From positions 88,280 to 152,279 of the forward strand of contig JALHRD010000011.1 of the NCBI GenBank assembly GCA_022841625.1: DNA of 64,000 bases, written 5' to 3'. The position numbers and the translations under genes are program-made. The stretch comes from Xanthobacteraceae bacterium (lineage in GTDB: Bacteria > Pseudomonadota > Alphaproteobacteria > Rhizobiales > Xanthobacteraceae). Shown here piece after piece: positions 35,495 to 45,512 of the stretch (positions are counted from its first letter, which is position 1; every line of letters begins with the position of its first letter). A model generated the notes under the pieces. The model was not told where the DNA came from. It saw only the letters and a program-made list of their open reading frames with translations, and searched no databases.

Positions 35495-36310
35495 ATGGAT
35501 GCGTCTGGTCTGATGCGCGGCAAGCGCGGCCTGATATTGGGGGTCGCCAACAACCGCTCGATTGCCTGGGGCATCGCCAAGTCCTGCCGGGCGCAAGGCG
35601 CCGAACTGGCCTTTACCTACCAAGGTGAGGCGCTAAAGAAGCGGGTTGAGCCGTTGGCCGCGGAGGTCGGCGGGCTTGTCGTCGGCCACTGCGATGTGAC
35701 CGATCCCGCGACCATCGATGCGGTGTTCGCAGAGCTGGCCGCGCGCTGGGGGAGCCTCGACTTCCTGGTGCACGCGATTGCGTTTTCCGACAAGGATCAA
35801 CTCACCGGCCGTTACGTGGACTGTACCGAGGAGAACTTTTCGCGCACGATGTTGATCAGCTGCTACTCGTTCACGGCGGTCGCCCAGCGCGCCGAAAAAA
35901 TGATGCCGAACGGCGGCTCACTGCTCACGCTGACTTATTATGGCGCCGAGAAATGGATGCCCCATTACAATGTGATGGGCGTCGCTAAAGCCGGACTGGA
36001 AGCATCGGTGCGCTATCTTGCCGCCGACCTCGGTGAAAAGAACATCCGCGTCAACGCTTTGTCGGCCGGTCCGATCCGCACCTTGGCGGCTGCGGGCATT
36101 GGCGATTTTCGCTACATCCTCAAATGGAACGAATTGAATTCGCCGTTGCGGCGGACCGTGTCGATCGAGGAGGTCGGCGATGCGGCGTTGTATTTTCTTT
36201 CAGATCTCGCGCGCGGGGTGACCGGTGAAATTCACCATGTCGACGCCGGGTATCATGTGGTCGGCATGAAGCATCCCGACGCGCCGGATATCAGCGTCGT
36301 AAAGGATTAG
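35495..36310 (+). CDS. fabI: Enoyl-[acyl-carrier-protein] reductase (NADH), FabI
   Basis: A 271-residue short-chain reductase that completes each cycle of fatty-acid elongation. Visible: the cofactor block VANNRSIAWGIAKSC, and the catalytic set in YGAEKWMPHYNVMGVAKAG (Tyr, then Tyr-x6-Lys), plus SAGPIRTLAA. The ATG at 35495 follows GAGGAAACC. A repeat element starts at its stop codon. Triclosan-type inhibitors target this enzyme family. Confidence 0.95.
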   Translation: MDASGLMRGKRGLILGVANNRSIAWGIAKSCRAQGAELAFTYQGEALKKRVEPLAAEVGGLVVGHCDVTDPATIDAVFAELAARWGSLDFLVHAIAFSDKDQLTGRYVDCTEENFSRTMLISCYSFTAVAQRAEKMMPNGGSLLTLTYYGAEKWMPHYNVMGVAKAGLEASVRYLAADLGEKNIRVNALSAGPIRTLAAAGIGDFRYILKWNELNSPLRRTVSIEEVGDAALYFLSDLARGVTGEIHHVDAGYHVVGMKHPDAPDISVVKD

Positions 36311-36379
36311 TGCGCCGTTTCCGGAGTTCGCGTAGAGGGCCGCTGCAAAATGGTACGAACTTCGGAATCGAGACATTAG
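36308..36379. repeat. Palindromic intergenic repeat, family 1, degenerate copy
   Basis: A 72-base element starting at the fabI stop and ending just before the phosphatase GTG. The right arm (TACGAACTTCGGAATCG, from 36354) is intact; the left arm is mutated. Read as the reverse complement it matches the 21868 copy through the arm core and the ATTTTGCAGC centre. Two copies in one window suggest a family with many genomic members. Confidence 0.75.
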
Positions 36380-36380
36380 C

Positions 36381-36980
36381 GTGACTCGCCACACGCTCTA
36401 TTACATTCGGCACGGCTTGACCGATTGGAATGCCGAAGGCCGCTTGCAGGGCGGTCGCGACATTCCACTCAATGATCACGGTCGCGCCCAGGCAGCCGCG
36501 TGCGCGGAGATCTTGCGCGATCTATTGACGCGCGATGGCCGCGGCGTGGCGGATTTTCACTACGTTTCGAGCCCGCTGGTGCGCGCCAGTGAGACCATGG
36601 ACATCGTTCGAAAGGCGCTTGGCTTGCCGGCGGGCGCATATGCCCGGGATGAGCGGCTCAAGGAAATCGCGTTTGGCGATTGGGAAGGGCTGACTTATCG
36701 CGATGTGCTGGATCGCGACAAGGCGGTTGTGGACCACCGTGAGTCGGCGAAGTGGTTGTTCCGCCCGCCTGGTGGCGAGACCTATGAGGAGGTTGCCCGC
36801 CGCGTCGGCGCCTGGCACGCGAGTCTCGACCGCGATACTGTGGTGACCGCCCATGGCGGCACTGGCCGGGCGCTGGTGGGTTACCTGGGCGTCGCGCCGC
36901 CCGAGGAAGCCGCGCACCATCCGATCGAACAAGGTGTGGTTTACGTGTTTTCCGAAGGGCGCATTATCAAATACGCTTAA
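36381..36980 (+). CDS. Histidine phosphatase (phosphoglycerate-mutase family)
   Basis: A 199-residue branch-1 histidine phosphatase. The phospho-acceptor is in YYIRHGLTDWNAEGRLQG (His near 11), with the second Arg in SSPLVRASETM, Glu in ERLKEIAFGDWEG and the distal His in VVTAHGGTGRALVG. Start is a GTG with a weak site just after the palindromic repeat. It is close to aroC (89 bases). A phosphatase rather than a true mutase is likely from length and partner order. Confidence 0.87.
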   Translation: MTRHTLYYIRHGLTDWNAEGRLQGGRDIPLNDHGRAQAAACAEILRDLLTRDGRGVADFHYVSSPLVRASETMDIVRKALGLPAGAYARDERLKEIAFGDWEGLTYRDVLDRDKAVVDHRESAKWLFRPPGGETYEEVARRVGAWHASLDRDTVVTAHGGTGRALVGYLGVAPPEEAAHHPIEQGVVYVFSEGRIIKYA

Positions 36981-37069
36981 TGCCTGCATGCCTGTGTCCC
37001 ATTTGACCGCGCCGCCCTGGGCGGGTACCACCACTGCGCTGCGGGCTGAAGTCCAGAGCGTTCAACAAC

Positions 37070-38194
37070 ATGTCGTTCAATACGTTCGGCCATATGTTTC
37101 GGGTGACGACCTTTGGCGAGAGCCACGGGCCGGCGATCGGCTGTGTGGTCGATGGCTGCCCGCCCGGCATTCCGCTGACCGAGGCTGACATTCAGCCCTA
37201 TCTCGACAAGCGCCGGCCGGGGCAGTCGCGCTTCACGACCCAGCGGGCGGAGCCGGACGTCGTGCGGATCCTGTCCGGCGTGTTCAAGGATGAGCGGATG
37301 GGCGCGCAAGTGACCACCGGCACCCCGATCGGGTTGCTGATCGACAATGTCGATCAGCGCTCCAAGGATTATTCCGACATCCGCGACAAGTATCGGCCGG
37401 GCCACGCCGACTACACCTATGACGTCAAATATGGGCTGCGCGATTATCGCGGCGGCGGGCGTCAGTCGGCGCGCGAAACCGCCATGCGAGTTGCCGCGGG
37501 GGCGATTGCGCGAAAGATCGTGCCGGGCATGACAGTGCGTGCCGCGCTTATTCAGATCGGTCCGGAGACGATCGATCGCAAGCGTTGGGATTGGAACGAG
37601 GTGGAGCGCAATCCGTTCTTCTGTCCGGATGCACAAAAGGCGAAATTCTTCGAAACCTATCTCGACGGCATCCGCAAGCAGGGTTCCTCGGTTGGCGCGT
37701 TGATCGAAGTCGTGGCCGAAGGCGTGCCTGCCGGCCTTGGCGCGCCGGTTTATGGCAAGCTCGACGGCGATCTTGCAGCCGCGATGATGGGTATCAATGC
37801 GGTCAAAGGCGTTGAGATCGGCGCCGGCATGGGCGCGGCGGCGCTTACCGGCGAGGACAATGGCGATGAAATGCGCATGGGCAATGACGGTCGACCGGTG
37901 TTCCAGTCGAACAATGCCGGCGGCATTCTCGGCGGCATTTCGACCGGGCAGCCGATCGTCGTGCGCTTCGCAGTGAAGCCGACCTCGTCGATCCTGACGC
38001 CGCGGCGCACCGTCGATCGCTATGGCAAAGACACCGAAATCAGCACTAAGGGTCGTCACGATCCCTGCGTCGGCATCCGGGCGGTGCCGATTGGGGAGGC
38101 GATGATGGCGTGCGTGGTGGCGGATCATTATCTACGGCAGCGCGCGCAACTGGGTGCGAACCCGGTTTGGCCGTTCGCGCAACCGCGCAGTTAG
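37070..38194 (+). CDS. aroC: Chorismate synthase
   Basis: A 374-residue enzyme that converts 5-enolpyruvylshikimate 3-phosphate to chorismate with reduced FMN. Visible: [55 protein letters not shown], and [20 protein letters not shown], and near the end [20 protein letters not shown]. It is one of seven shikimate steps; the others are not here. It is 12 bases before ribB and probably co-transcribed. Confidence 0.97.
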   Translation: MSFNTFGHMFRVTTFGESHGPAIGCVVDGCPPGIPLTEADIQPYLDKRRPGQSRFTTQRAEPDVVRILSGVFKDERMGAQVTTGTPIGLLIDNVDQRSKDYSDIRDKYRPGHADYTYDVKYGLRDYRGGGRQSARETAMRVAAGAIARKIVPGMTVRAALIQIGPETIDRKRWDWNEVERNPFFCPDAQKAKFFETYLDGIRKQGSSVGALIEVVAEGVPAGLGAPVYGKLDGDLAAAMMGINAVKGVEIGAGMGAAALTGEDNGDEMRMGNDGRPVFQSNNAGGILGGISTGQPIVVRFAVKPTSSILTPRRTVDRYGKDTEISTKGRHDPCVGIRAVPIGEAMMACVVADHYLRQRAQLGANPVWPFAQPRS

Positions 38195-38206
38195 GGAATA
38201 ACAAAC

Positions 38207-39298
38207 GTGGATGAAGCTCAACAGCGCGTCGAAGCTGCGATCGCCGCCTTCGCCAAGGGCGAGATCGTGGTTGTCGCGGACGACGATGATCGCGAGAACG
38301 AAGGCGATCTGTTTGTGGCGGCGTCGCTGTGTACGTCCGAGAAGATGGCGTTCATCATTCGCCATACCTCCGGCATTGTGTGCGCGCCGCTGGCGTCGGA
38401 GGAGGCCAAGCGCCTGCATCTCGATCCAATGGTGGCGCTCAACGACGCGCCGCTCGGCACCGCCTTCACTGTGTCGGTCGATGTGCGCCATGGCTTGACC
38501 ACCGGCATCTCGGCGGAGGAACGCAACAATACCGTGCGTGCGCTGGCTAATGGCAACAGCGGTGCCAATGATTTCGTGCGGCCCGGCCATGTCTTTCCGC
38601 TGGTCGCGAAAGAGGGCGGCGTGCTGATGCGCTCCGGCCATACCGAAGCTTGCGTCGACCTCTGTCGGCTCGCCGGCTTGCCGCCGGTTGGCGTGCTGGC
38701 GGAACTGATGAACGACGACGGCACGGTGATGCGCGGGCCGACGGTTGCCGCCTTCGCCGAAAAACACAAGCTCAAGCGCCTCACCATCGCCGAGGTGATC
38801 GCTTACCGGCAGGCGCGCGACAAGCTGGTCAAGCGGATCCAGGAGTTTCCGGTCAAGAGCGAGATCGGCACGCTTGCCGGCTATGCCTTTGTCACCGCGT
38901 TCGACAATGTTCACCACATGGCCTTTGTGCATGGCCGCGTCGGCAACGGTGAGGACATTCTGGCGCGGCTGCATCGCCCGAATGTCATTCGTGACGTCTT
39001 CGGCGACGCCAATCCGGTGCATGCGGTGCTGCGCCAGTTCAAGGCCGAGGGCCGTGGCGTGCTGGTCTATTTGCGCGACGGCGCAGCCGGCGTCCCGACC
39101 CACGAGATTCCGCAGGCCGGCGCCAGCCATTCTGAGGTGGCGCGGTCGCGGCAGTGGCGTGAGATTGGGCTTGGCGCTCAGATCCTTAAAGACCTCGGCA
39201 TCTCCTCGATCCGGCTGATTACCTCGCGCAAGTTGAGCTATGTCGGGCTTGCGGGCTTTGGGATCGAGATCAAGGGTATCGTGCCGCTGGAAGGGTAG
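38207..39298 (+). CDS. ribB: 3,4-dihydroxy-2-butanone 4-phosphate synthase with degenerate GTP cyclohydrolase II domain
   Basis: A 363-residue riboflavin-pathway protein. The N-terminal synthase domain (residues 1-205) is complete: DDDDRENEGDLFVAA, and GHTEACVDLCRLAGL. The C-terminal domain (about 215-362) follows the GTP cyclohydrolase II fold but lacks the zinc-binding cysteines (no CxxxxxxSxRCDC): the aligned stretch is RPNVIRDVFGDANPVHAVLR. So only the butanone synthase should be active, as in many alphaproteobacterial RibBA-like proteins. Start is a GTG; no FMN riboswitch fits in the 12-base gap to aroC. Confidence 0.9.
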   Translation: MDEAQQRVEAAIAAFAKGEIVVVADDDDRENEGDLFVAASLCTSEKMAFIIRHTSGIVCAPLASEEAKRLHLDPMVALNDAPLGTAFTVSVDVRHGLTTGISAEERNNTVRALANGNSGANDFVRPGHVFPLVAKEGGVLMRSGHTEACVDLCRLAGLPPVGVLAELMNDDGTVMRGPTVAAFAEKHKLKRLTIAEVIAYRQARDKLVKRIQEFPVKSEIGTLAGYAFVTAFDNVHHMAFVHGRVGNGEDILARLHRPNVIRDVFGDANPVHAVLRQFKAEGRGVLVYLRDGAAGVPTHEIPQAGASHSEVARSRQWREIGLGAQILKDLGISSIRLITSRKLSYVGLAGFGIEIKGIVPLEG

Positions 39299-39325
39299 GG
39301 CGCCGCTAAAAAAGGAGCGAGGCGA

Positions 39326-40444
39326 ATGCTCGTCGGCGTCCCCAAGGAAGTCAAAGACAACGAATACCGTGTCGGGTTGATCCCCTCGACCGTGCGTGAG
39401 CTCACTGCCAACGGTCATCAGGTGTTGGTGGAAGCCAATGCCGGCACCGGCGCCGGCATTACCGATGACGACTACAAAGCGGCGGGGGCCTCCATTGCGG
39501 CGGCTGCCGACGAAATTTTCGCCCGCGCCGACATGATCGTGAAGGTGAAGGAGCCGCTGGCGCAAGAGCGCAAGAAACTGCGCCGCGGGCAGATATTGTT
39601 CACTTATCTGCATCTGGCGCCCGACCGTGCGCAGACTGCCGATCTGGTCGCTTCCGGCGTTACCGCCATTGCCTATGAGACCGTGACCAGCCCGCAGGGT
39701 GCCTTGCCATTGCTGACGCCAATGTCGGAGGTCGCCGGCCGGATGGCGCCGCATGTAGGAGCGCGTTGTCTTGAAAAGGAGAATGGCGGGCGCGGGGTGC
39801 TCCTGGGCGGGGTGCCGGGCGTTCCGCCGGCGGATGTAGTGATCCTGGGCGGCGGCGTTGCGGGTACCCATGCCGCGATCATCAGCGTCGGCATGGGTGC
39901 GACGGTGACCGTCGTCGATCGCAATCCAGAAGCGCTGCGTCGGATTTCCAATCAGCTGGGCGCGCGCGTCCGTACGGTGTTCTCGACCCGCGACGCAGTG
40001 GAGGCGGTCTGCCGTCGCGCGGATCTGGTGATCGGTACGGTACTCATTCCCGGTGCAGCCGCGCCAAAACTGATCTCGGCTGCAACCGTCAAGGCGATGA
40101 AGCCCGGCGCTGTCATTGTCGACGTCGCAATCGATCAGGGCGGCTGCGCGGAGACCTCGCGGCCGACCACGCATTCGAATCCAACCTATCTGGTGGACGA
40201 CGTCGTGCATTATTGCGTGACCAATATGCCCGGCGCGGTGGCGCGCACATCGACCTTTGCCTTGAACAACGGCACGCTGCCATTCGTTTTGGAACTCGCC
40301 GACGATGGTGCTCGCCGCGCTTTGGGCGAGGACATGCACCTGCGCAATGGGCTCAATGTGCATGAGGGCTTGGTGACCCATCGCGCGGTCGCCAATGCGC
40401 TCGGCCTCAAATACACGCCGGCGGAGCAAGCGCTGCGGCTGTGA
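39326..40444 (+). CDS. ald: Alanine dehydrogenase
   Basis: A 372-residue NAD enzyme interconverting alanine and pyruvate plus ammonia. Visible: MLVGVPKEVKDNEYRVGLIP, VKVKEPLAQERKKLRRGQIL, and the Rossmann block VVILGGGVAGTHAAIISVG. Catalytic Lys and His of the family are in the early part. AAGGAG lies upstream of the ATG, 27 bases after ribB. Likely to feed nitrogen assimilation or alanine catabolism. Confidence 0.95.
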   Translation: MLVGVPKEVKDNEYRVGLIPSTVRELTANGHQVLVEANAGTGAGITDDDYKAAGASIAAAADEIFARADMIVKVKEPLAQERKKLRRGQILFTYLHLAPDRAQTADLVASGVTAIAYETVTSPQGALPLLTPMSEVAGRMAPHVGARCLEKENGGRGVLLGGVPGVPPADVVILGGGVAGTHAAIISVGMGATVTVVDRNPEALRRISNQLGARVRTVFSTRDAVEAVCRRADLVIGTVLIPGAAAPKLISAATVKAMKPGAVIVDVAIDQGGCAETSRPTTHSNPTYLVDDVVHYCVTNMPGAVARTSTFALNNGTLPFVLELADDGARRALGEDMHLRNGLNVHEGLVTHRAVANALGLKYTPAEQALRL

Positions 40445-40564
40445 CGTGAGAAACGGTGGCTCGCGTAGGGCCGATGCATAATTTCGGCGCAAATCCGCCG
40501 TAGGTTGCTTTCCCGGCGACGCCGACTGTGCCAGCATTCAAGAATCACGGAATTGGAGGCTCTC

Positions 40565-41398
40565 ATGCGCTTTCGGTTCTTGGCGTCCGCATTTGCCGCG
40601 CTGCTCGCCGCCGGACTGCTCGTAAGCTTTGGGCTTGCCGCGCCGTCGCGCCAATTGCTGGCGCAAATCACCACCGTTCCAGTCGATACCGAACTCGTCC
40701 TTGCCGTGGACGTGTCCTATTCCATGGACCCAGAGGAGCAGGAGCTTCAACGCGAGGGCTATATCGCGGCCATCACATCGCGTGAGTTCATGGGCGCGAT
40801 CCGGGCCGGCAGCCATGGCAAGGTTGCGCTGACTTATTTCGAATGGGCCGGGCCCAGCGATCAGAAGATCATCGTACCTTGGCGCCTGATTGACGGCCCC
40901 GAAACCGCGGATGCGGTCGCGTCCGAAATTGCGCGGGCGCCATATCGTCGGTCGTCGCGTACATCGATCGGCGGTGCGCTGATGTTTGCCAAGCCATTGT
41001 TCGCGGCGTCCGGCTTTCGCGGGCTTCGTCGGGTGATCGATGTGTCAGGCGATGGTCCTAACAATTCCGGTCCGCTGGTGGTTCCGCAGCGCGATGACAT
41101 CGTGGCGGCGGGGATCACCATCAATGGATTACCGTTGATGCTGAACCGCCCCGTCACCTTAAGCATGGATATCGCCGATCTCGACATCTATTTCGAGGAT
41201 TGCGTGATCGGCGGCCCCGGCGCTTTCGTTATTCCGGTGCGTGACCGCGCGCAATTCAAGGAGGCGATCCGCACCAAGCTGATTCTCGAAATCGCGGAAC
41301 TGTCGCCGGCCGCGCGTATTCAGCCGGTGCAAGCGCGTCGGCCGCGCGTCTCGTGTACGATTGGCGAGCAGATGTGGCGCGACCGCTGGGGCAATTGA
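40565..41398 (+). CDS. DUF1194 von Willebrand-type secreted protein
   Basis: A 277-residue exported protein with a signal peptide (MRFRFLASAFAALLAAGLLV). The mature part is the DUF1194 family: VDTELVLAVDVSYSMDPEEQ, with a MIDAS-like DxSxS, then RVIDVSGDGPNNSG. It should bind a divalent metal and a protein partner in the periplasm. The ATG at 40565 was chosen as the first that gives a signal peptide. Its stop lies three bases from the converging methyltransferase gene. Confidence 0.85.
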   Translation: MRFRFLASAFAALLAAGLLVSFGLAAPSRQLLAQITTVPVDTELVLAVDVSYSMDPEEQELQREGYIAAITSREFMGAIRAGSHGKVALTYFEWAGPSDQKIIVPWRLIDGPETADAVASEIARAPYRRSSRTSIGGALMFAKPLFAASGFRGLRRVIDVSGDGPNNSGPLVVPQRDDIVAAGITINGLPLMLNRPVTLSMDIADLDIYFEDCVIGGPGAFVIPVRDRAQFKEAIRTKLILEIAELSPAARIQPVQARRPRVSCTIGEQMWRDRWGN

Positions 41399-41400
41399 CG

Positions 41401-42639
41401 TTACTTCTCCAACCGCGCCACGATCTCGACATGCGGTGAGTAGAGAAATTGGTCTATTGGCGTAATGCGGCCGAGCCGGTAGCCACCGTCGACCAGGATG
41501 CGGATATCGCGGGCGAAGGTTGCGGCATTGCATGACACCGCTACGACGACTGGCACGGCGGAGGTTGCAAGTGCTTGCGCTTGTGCCTGCGCGCCCTGGC
41601 GCGGCGGGTCGAATACCACACAATCGAACGGTTTCAATTCGCTGGGTGCGAGCGGTCGGCGGAACAGATCGCGCGCTTCAATGGCAACGGCCTTCAGGCC
41701 AGCTGTCATTTCGGCGGCGCGCTTGAGCGCGGCGAGCGCCGCCTGGTCGCTGTCAATGGCGGTCACGCGGGCGCGTTCGGCCAGCCGCAAGGCGAACGGC
41801 CCAACCCCGGCAAAGAGATCGGCGACTCGGTTCGCAGCGCCGCAATAGTCCAGCACCAGCGTGGCCAGCGCGGCTTCGCCCGCCGCCGTCGCTTGCAGAA
41901 AAGCGCCCGGCGGTAGGGCGACCGGCGCGCGGCCGATGGTCAGGGTCGGGGTCGCCAGTTGCGCGACAATCTCGCCGTGACGCGTGAGCCGCGCAAGCTT
42001 GTGCTTGCCAGCGATACCGGCGAGCTTCATCGTTGCCGCTGCCGTCAGTGGTCCTGAGCCGCGCATATCCACATCGAGTCCGCCTTCAGTGTCGGTCACT
42101 TGGATATCGAGCGGCTTACGCATGTCGTCGATTGCTTCGGCGATCGCCCAGGCGGCGGCAAGCGCGCCGTCAAGTGCGGGCGCCAGCACCGGGCAGCGAT
42201 CGATCGCAATAATTTGGTGGGCGCGGGGAGCCGAGAAACCGACCTTGAGCACGTCACCCTGGCCACGGCTTGCATGCAGCACGACGCGGCGCCGGCCTTC
42301 GCCATGGGCGTCGATCAATTCATCGATGGGCGCATCCAGGCCGGCCTGCGATAGTGCGTCCGCGATAAGTCCGCGCTTCCATGCGCGATAGCGCGCGGTT
42401 GCCCAATGTTGGAGCGCGCAGCCGCCGCAGGTGCCAAAATGTGGGCAAACCGGCGTAATCCGCTCGGGGCTTGCAGTCGCGATCTTGATCGGCAGCCGGC
42501 GGTCGGGATGACCCGGCCACGCGTCCGCTTCGATGATTTCGCCAGGCAATGCAAACGGCACGTAGACCGGACCGCTAGGCGTATCGGCGACGCCGTCGCC
42601 CCGCCGTCCAAGGCGCGCGATCGTCAAACGTTCCAGCAT
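41401..42639 (-). CDS. TrmA/RumA-type RNA (uracil-5-)-methyltransferase
   Basis: A 412-residue SAM enzyme that methylates uracil in rRNA or tRNA. A TRAM-like N-terminus is followed by the iron-sulfur block [15 protein letters not shown], the SAM motif [26 protein letters not shown] and the catalytic [13 protein letters not shown] with its Cys. RlmC/RlmD or TrmA cannot be told apart from sequence alone. The ATG at 42639 gives the start [11 protein letters not shown]; the frame runs 60 residues further upstream. The MATE gene precedes it on the same strand, 14 bases apart. Confidence 0.9.
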   Translation of the reverse strand: MLERLTIARLGRRGDGVADTPSGPVYVPFALPGEIIEADAWPGHPDRRLPIKIATASPERITPVCPHFGTCGGCALQHWATARYRAWKRGLIADALSQAGLDAPIDELIDAHGEGRRRVVLHASRGQGDVLKVGFSAPRAHQIIAIDRCPVLAPALDGALAAAWAIAEAIDDMRKPLDIQVTDTEGGLDVDMRGSGPLTAAATMKLAGIAGKHKLARLTRHGEIVAQLATPTLTIGRAPVALPPGAFLQATAAGEAALATLVLDYCGAANRVADLFAGVGPFALRLAERARVTAIDSDQAALAALKRAAEMTAGLKAVAIEARDLFRRPLAPSELKPFDCVVFDPPRQGAQAQAQALATSAVPVVVAVSCNAATFARDIRILVDGGYRLGRITPIDQFLYSPHVEIVARLEK

Positions 42640-42653
42640 CGGTCGCGTCCAGG

Positions 42654-44066
42654 TCAGGGCGTCGCGGGGAGATACCCGCGCGCGGTTAGATTCCAAAACC
42701 GGACCGTTAGCAACAGTGCGAATAACAGCAGTGCCAAGGAAAAACCGATCCAGACCCCGAAGACGCCGAGGCCAAACCAGAACGCCAGCGCGTAGGCGCC
42801 GGTGAAGCCGACAAGCCAAAAGCTCAGCGCGGCGTATAGCATCGGAACGCGGGTGTCGTTAAGGCCACGCAGCGCGCCGGCCATAATGCCTTGAATGCCG
42901 TCGGTGACAAACCAAGTTGCCCCGAGCAGGAGCAAAGCGGCCGCGAGCCGTGCGGTTTCACCGGCGGTCAGGGCTGCATCGCCGAGAAAAATCTGCGGGA
43001 TGACGGCACGGAATATGATCACGAGCAGCGTTAAAATGGCTGCGACGGCGACACCCAGTGCCAGCGCGGCGAAGCCGGCGCGTCGCGTCGCAATCGCGTC
43101 GCCGCGACCGACCGCATGGCCCACCCGCACGGTTGCGGCAAGCGAGATCCCGAACGGAACCATGAACATGATCGCGCCGATCTGGAGTGCAATCTGATGG
43201 GCGGCAAGTTCCGTAGTGCCGATCCACCCCACGAGAATCGCGGCCGATGAGAACAAACCCCATTCGAGCATCATGCTGCCGGATATCGGCATGCCGATCA
43301 CGACCAATTGCCGCATCAGCCGCCAGTCCATCCGCCAGAAGCGTCCCAGCACCCGGTACTTCTTGAAGGGGCGGCAGGCGTAGCAGACCCATACTGCCGC
43401 GATACACATGGCTATGTTCACAACCGTGGTCGCAAAACCGGCACCGAGCAGGTCAAGGTGTGGCAGCCCGTACAGTCCATGAATGAGTGCGTAGGCGAGC
43501 AGCGCATTGGCAGGAATGGCGACGAGCGTAATCCAGAGCGCCGGCTCCGGACGGTTGACCGCGCCCATGAAGTTGCGCAACGCGATAAAGCACCAGGCTG
43601 GAATCATTGACCAGGCTAAGCCGTGAAGATAGCGGCCGGCCAGGGTGGCTGCCTCCTGCGTCTGTCCGGCGGCGATGAGGATGTGCTCGCCCCACAATTG
43701 AACGAGATTGATTGGGATGCCCAAGATCACGGCCGCCCAGAGGCCCATCCGCAAGGCGCGGCGCACCATGCGGGGATTGCGTGCGCCATAGGCCTGCGCC
43801 GCAAGCGTTGCCACCGCTGAAACCAAGCCCATTCCGAACACGAAGCCGACGAACAGGATCAAATGCGCAAGGCCGACCGCGGCGACAGCGGTTTCGCCGA
43901 GCCGGCCGATCAGGGCGAGATCGGTCGTCATCATGGCGATCTGGCCCAGCTGGGTGAGCGCCATCGGCCAGGCTAGCCGCAGGGTATCGACGAACTCGGC
44001 GCGCCAGACCAAGCGCTCGCCCTGCGGCGCGGGCGCGGCCGCCGTGATGGTTCCAATGGGTGTCAT
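42654..44066 (-). CDS. MATE-family multidrug/sodium efflux transporter
   Basis: A 470-residue antiporter with 12 membrane helices. Family blocks: [24 protein letters not shown] near the start, [43 protein letters not shown] and [20 protein letters not shown]. Probably exports cationic drugs or metabolites with proton or sodium antiport. It precedes the methyltransferase gene by 14 bases, so both may be read together. Confidence 0.92.
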   Translation of the reverse strand: MTPIGTITAAAPAPQGERLVWRAEFVDTLRLAWPMALTQLGQIAMMTTDLALIGRLGETAVAAVGLAHLILFVGFVFGMGLVSAVATLAAQAYGARNPRMVRRALRMGLWAAVILGIPINLVQLWGEHILIAAGQTQEAATLAGRYLHGLAWSMIPAWCFIALRNFMGAVNRPEPALWITLVAIPANALLAYALIHGLYGLPHLDLLGAGFATTVVNIAMCIAAVWVCYACRPFKKYRVLGRFWRMDWRLMRQLVVIGMPISGSMMLEWGLFSSAAILVGWIGTTELAAHQIALQIGAIMFMVPFGISLAATVRVGHAVGRGDAIATRRAGFAALALGVAVAAILTLLVIIFRAVIPQIFLGDAALTAGETARLAAALLLLGATWFVTDGIQGIMAGALRGLNDTRVPMLYAALSFWLVGFTGAYALAFWFGLGVFGVWIGFSLALLLFALLLTVRFWNLTARGYLPATP

Positions 44067-44106
44067 GGGGCGGCACCATAGCGAATGCCATGGCGAGAGA
44101 AAGGCG

Positions 44107-44841
44107 TTATTGGCCGCGGCGGGCTGCGATCAGAAATTCGTGATTGCCGTCGCCACCCGTAATTGGAGACGCGATGATGCCAAGGACGGTCCAACCGTGC
44201 GATGTGAGCAATGCGGTTGTTTGCGCGCAGACTTGTTGATGAATTTCCCGATCGCGCACCCGGCCTTTTTTGACATGTGCCGGTCCGGCTTCATATTGCG
44301 GTTTGATCAGGACCACCGTTTCCGCCGTCGGTTGCGCCAGCGCGAGTGCGGCGGGCAGCACGAGGCCGAGCGGGATGAAGCTCACGTCAATGGTGACAAT
44401 ATCCGGTGCCGGCTGAAGTCGGCCGGGTTCGAGGCTGCGGATGTCGGTTGATTCGATCACAACCACCTCAGGCCGCCGGCGAAGGCTGGCGTGCAGCTGG
44501 CTGTGCCCGACATCGACCGCATAGATGCGTCGCGCGCCGCGCGCGAGCAGGACATCGGTGAATCCGCCGGTCGATGCGCCGACGTCGAGGCAAGTACGAT
44601 AAGTCGGGTCGATTTTGAAGTGGTCGAGGGCCGCGACAAGCTTAAGGCCTCCGCGCGACACCCAGGGGTGCGCCGGTTCGGCCTGTAATACGGCGTCGGC
44701 CATCACCTCCGCCGCCGGCTTGGTGATGGTGAGGCCATCGGCGGTCACCATACCCGCGGCGATGGCTTGTTGCGCCTTGGCTCGGCTCTCGAACAGGCCG
44801 CGTTCGACCAGCAGCCGGTCGATACGCATGCGCCGGGGCAT
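44107..44841 (-). CDS. tlyA: TlyA-family rRNA 2'-O-methyltransferase
   Basis: A 244-residue protein with an S4 RNA-binding domain (RIDRLLVERGLFESRAKAQQ, residues 5-60) and an FtsJ-like methyltransferase domain (CLDVGASTGGFTDVLLARGA, then IDVSFIPLGLVLPAAL, and LIKPQYEAGPAHVKKG). TlyA methylates 16S and 23S rRNA ribose and so affects capreomycin susceptibility. The start at 44841 gives the S4 start directly. Often paired with dxs in this group; dxs is not seen here. Confidence 0.92.
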   Translation of the reverse strand: MPRRMRIDRLLVERGLFESRAKAQQAIAAGMVTADGLTITKPAAEVMADAVLQAEPAHPWVSRGGLKLVAALDHFKIDPTYRTCLDVGASTGGFTDVLLARGARRIYAVDVGHSQLHASLRRRPEVVVIESTDIRSLEPGRLQPAPDIVTIDVSFIPLGLVLPAALALAQPTAETVVLIKPQYEAGPAHVKKGRVRDREIHQQVCAQTTALLTSHGWTVLGIIASPITGGDGNHEFLIAARRGQ

Positions 44842-45003
44842 CGCAATCTCCAATTGACGCCAGCCACGGGAATCCGAGGCTGCTAACCGTTAATCTGGCC
44901 TAACGGGCTGTGAACGATCGATTAACGTTCGTCCCGTTACTATGGACGAAAATCGATGGCTGTGGCGCGAGTTTCGGCTGGCCACGACTAGCGTAGGAGC
45001 GCC

Positions 45004-45399
45004 GTGATGGAAGAGCGCCGTTCGTTATTGCGGAATAAGAGCTTTCTGCAAGGGCGTATCTATTTCAACAATCGGCGGTCGAGCATCGACTGTCTGATCC
45101 GTAATTTTACCGAAGTCGGGGCAAGGCTGAAGTTCTCGGATTCTGTAACCGTTCCGGAGATTGTCGAGCTCTATGTCCCCAATCGGGAGGAGATGCGTCG
45201 CGCGAAGGTTGAATGGCGCGTCAACGACGAGATCGGGGTTTCGTTCGCCGAGGAGGTTCGCACTCCTTCTATAGTGCCGGACGGGGCACAGGGCGACCTG
45301 CAAGCCCGCGTGCTGGCACTTGAGGAAGAGGTCGCGGTCCTGCGGCGTGCGCTCAACGAGTTGCGCATCGGTATCCGAAAGCACCACGGCGAGGACTAA
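45004..45399 (+). CDS. PilZ-domain protein
   Basis: A 131-residue protein of PilZ type, expected to bind cyclic di-GMP. The RxxxR-like motif is ERRSLLRNKSFLQGRIYF and the second motif is NFTEVGARLKF, fitting the NxSxxG pattern with Thr for Ser. A C-terminal coiled coil (about 95-125, ARVLALEEEVAVLRRALNELR) is unusual and could mediate dimerisation. Start may be GTG 45004 or ATG 45007; GGAG lies upstream. A lone gene. Confidence 0.85.
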   Translation: MMEERRSLLRNKSFLQGRIYFNNRRSSIDCLIRNFTEVGARLKFSDSVTVPEIVELYVPNREEMRRAKVEWRVNDEIGVSFAEEVRTPSIVPDGAQGDLQARVLALEEEVAVLRRALNELRIGIRKHHGED

Positions 45400-45512
45400 G
45401 CCGCGCGTTCCATCGCAAGACAAATTACGTCGTGTGTTGGAGCGGCTCCCGCGGTGTTAACGCTGCATTGCGTAAAGCATTGCCGCGCTAGGGCTGAGCG
45501 GGCTTTCGTCAT

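Noticed and set aside
36977..38128. Open frame of 383 residues on the - strand
   Set aside because: Antisense to aroC, which is complete and unmistakable.
38132..40537. Open frame of 801 residues on the - strand
   Set aside because: It runs antisense through ribB and ald, which have strong family matches. Its translation is His/Arg/Gln-rich with no domain; a GC-rich shadow.
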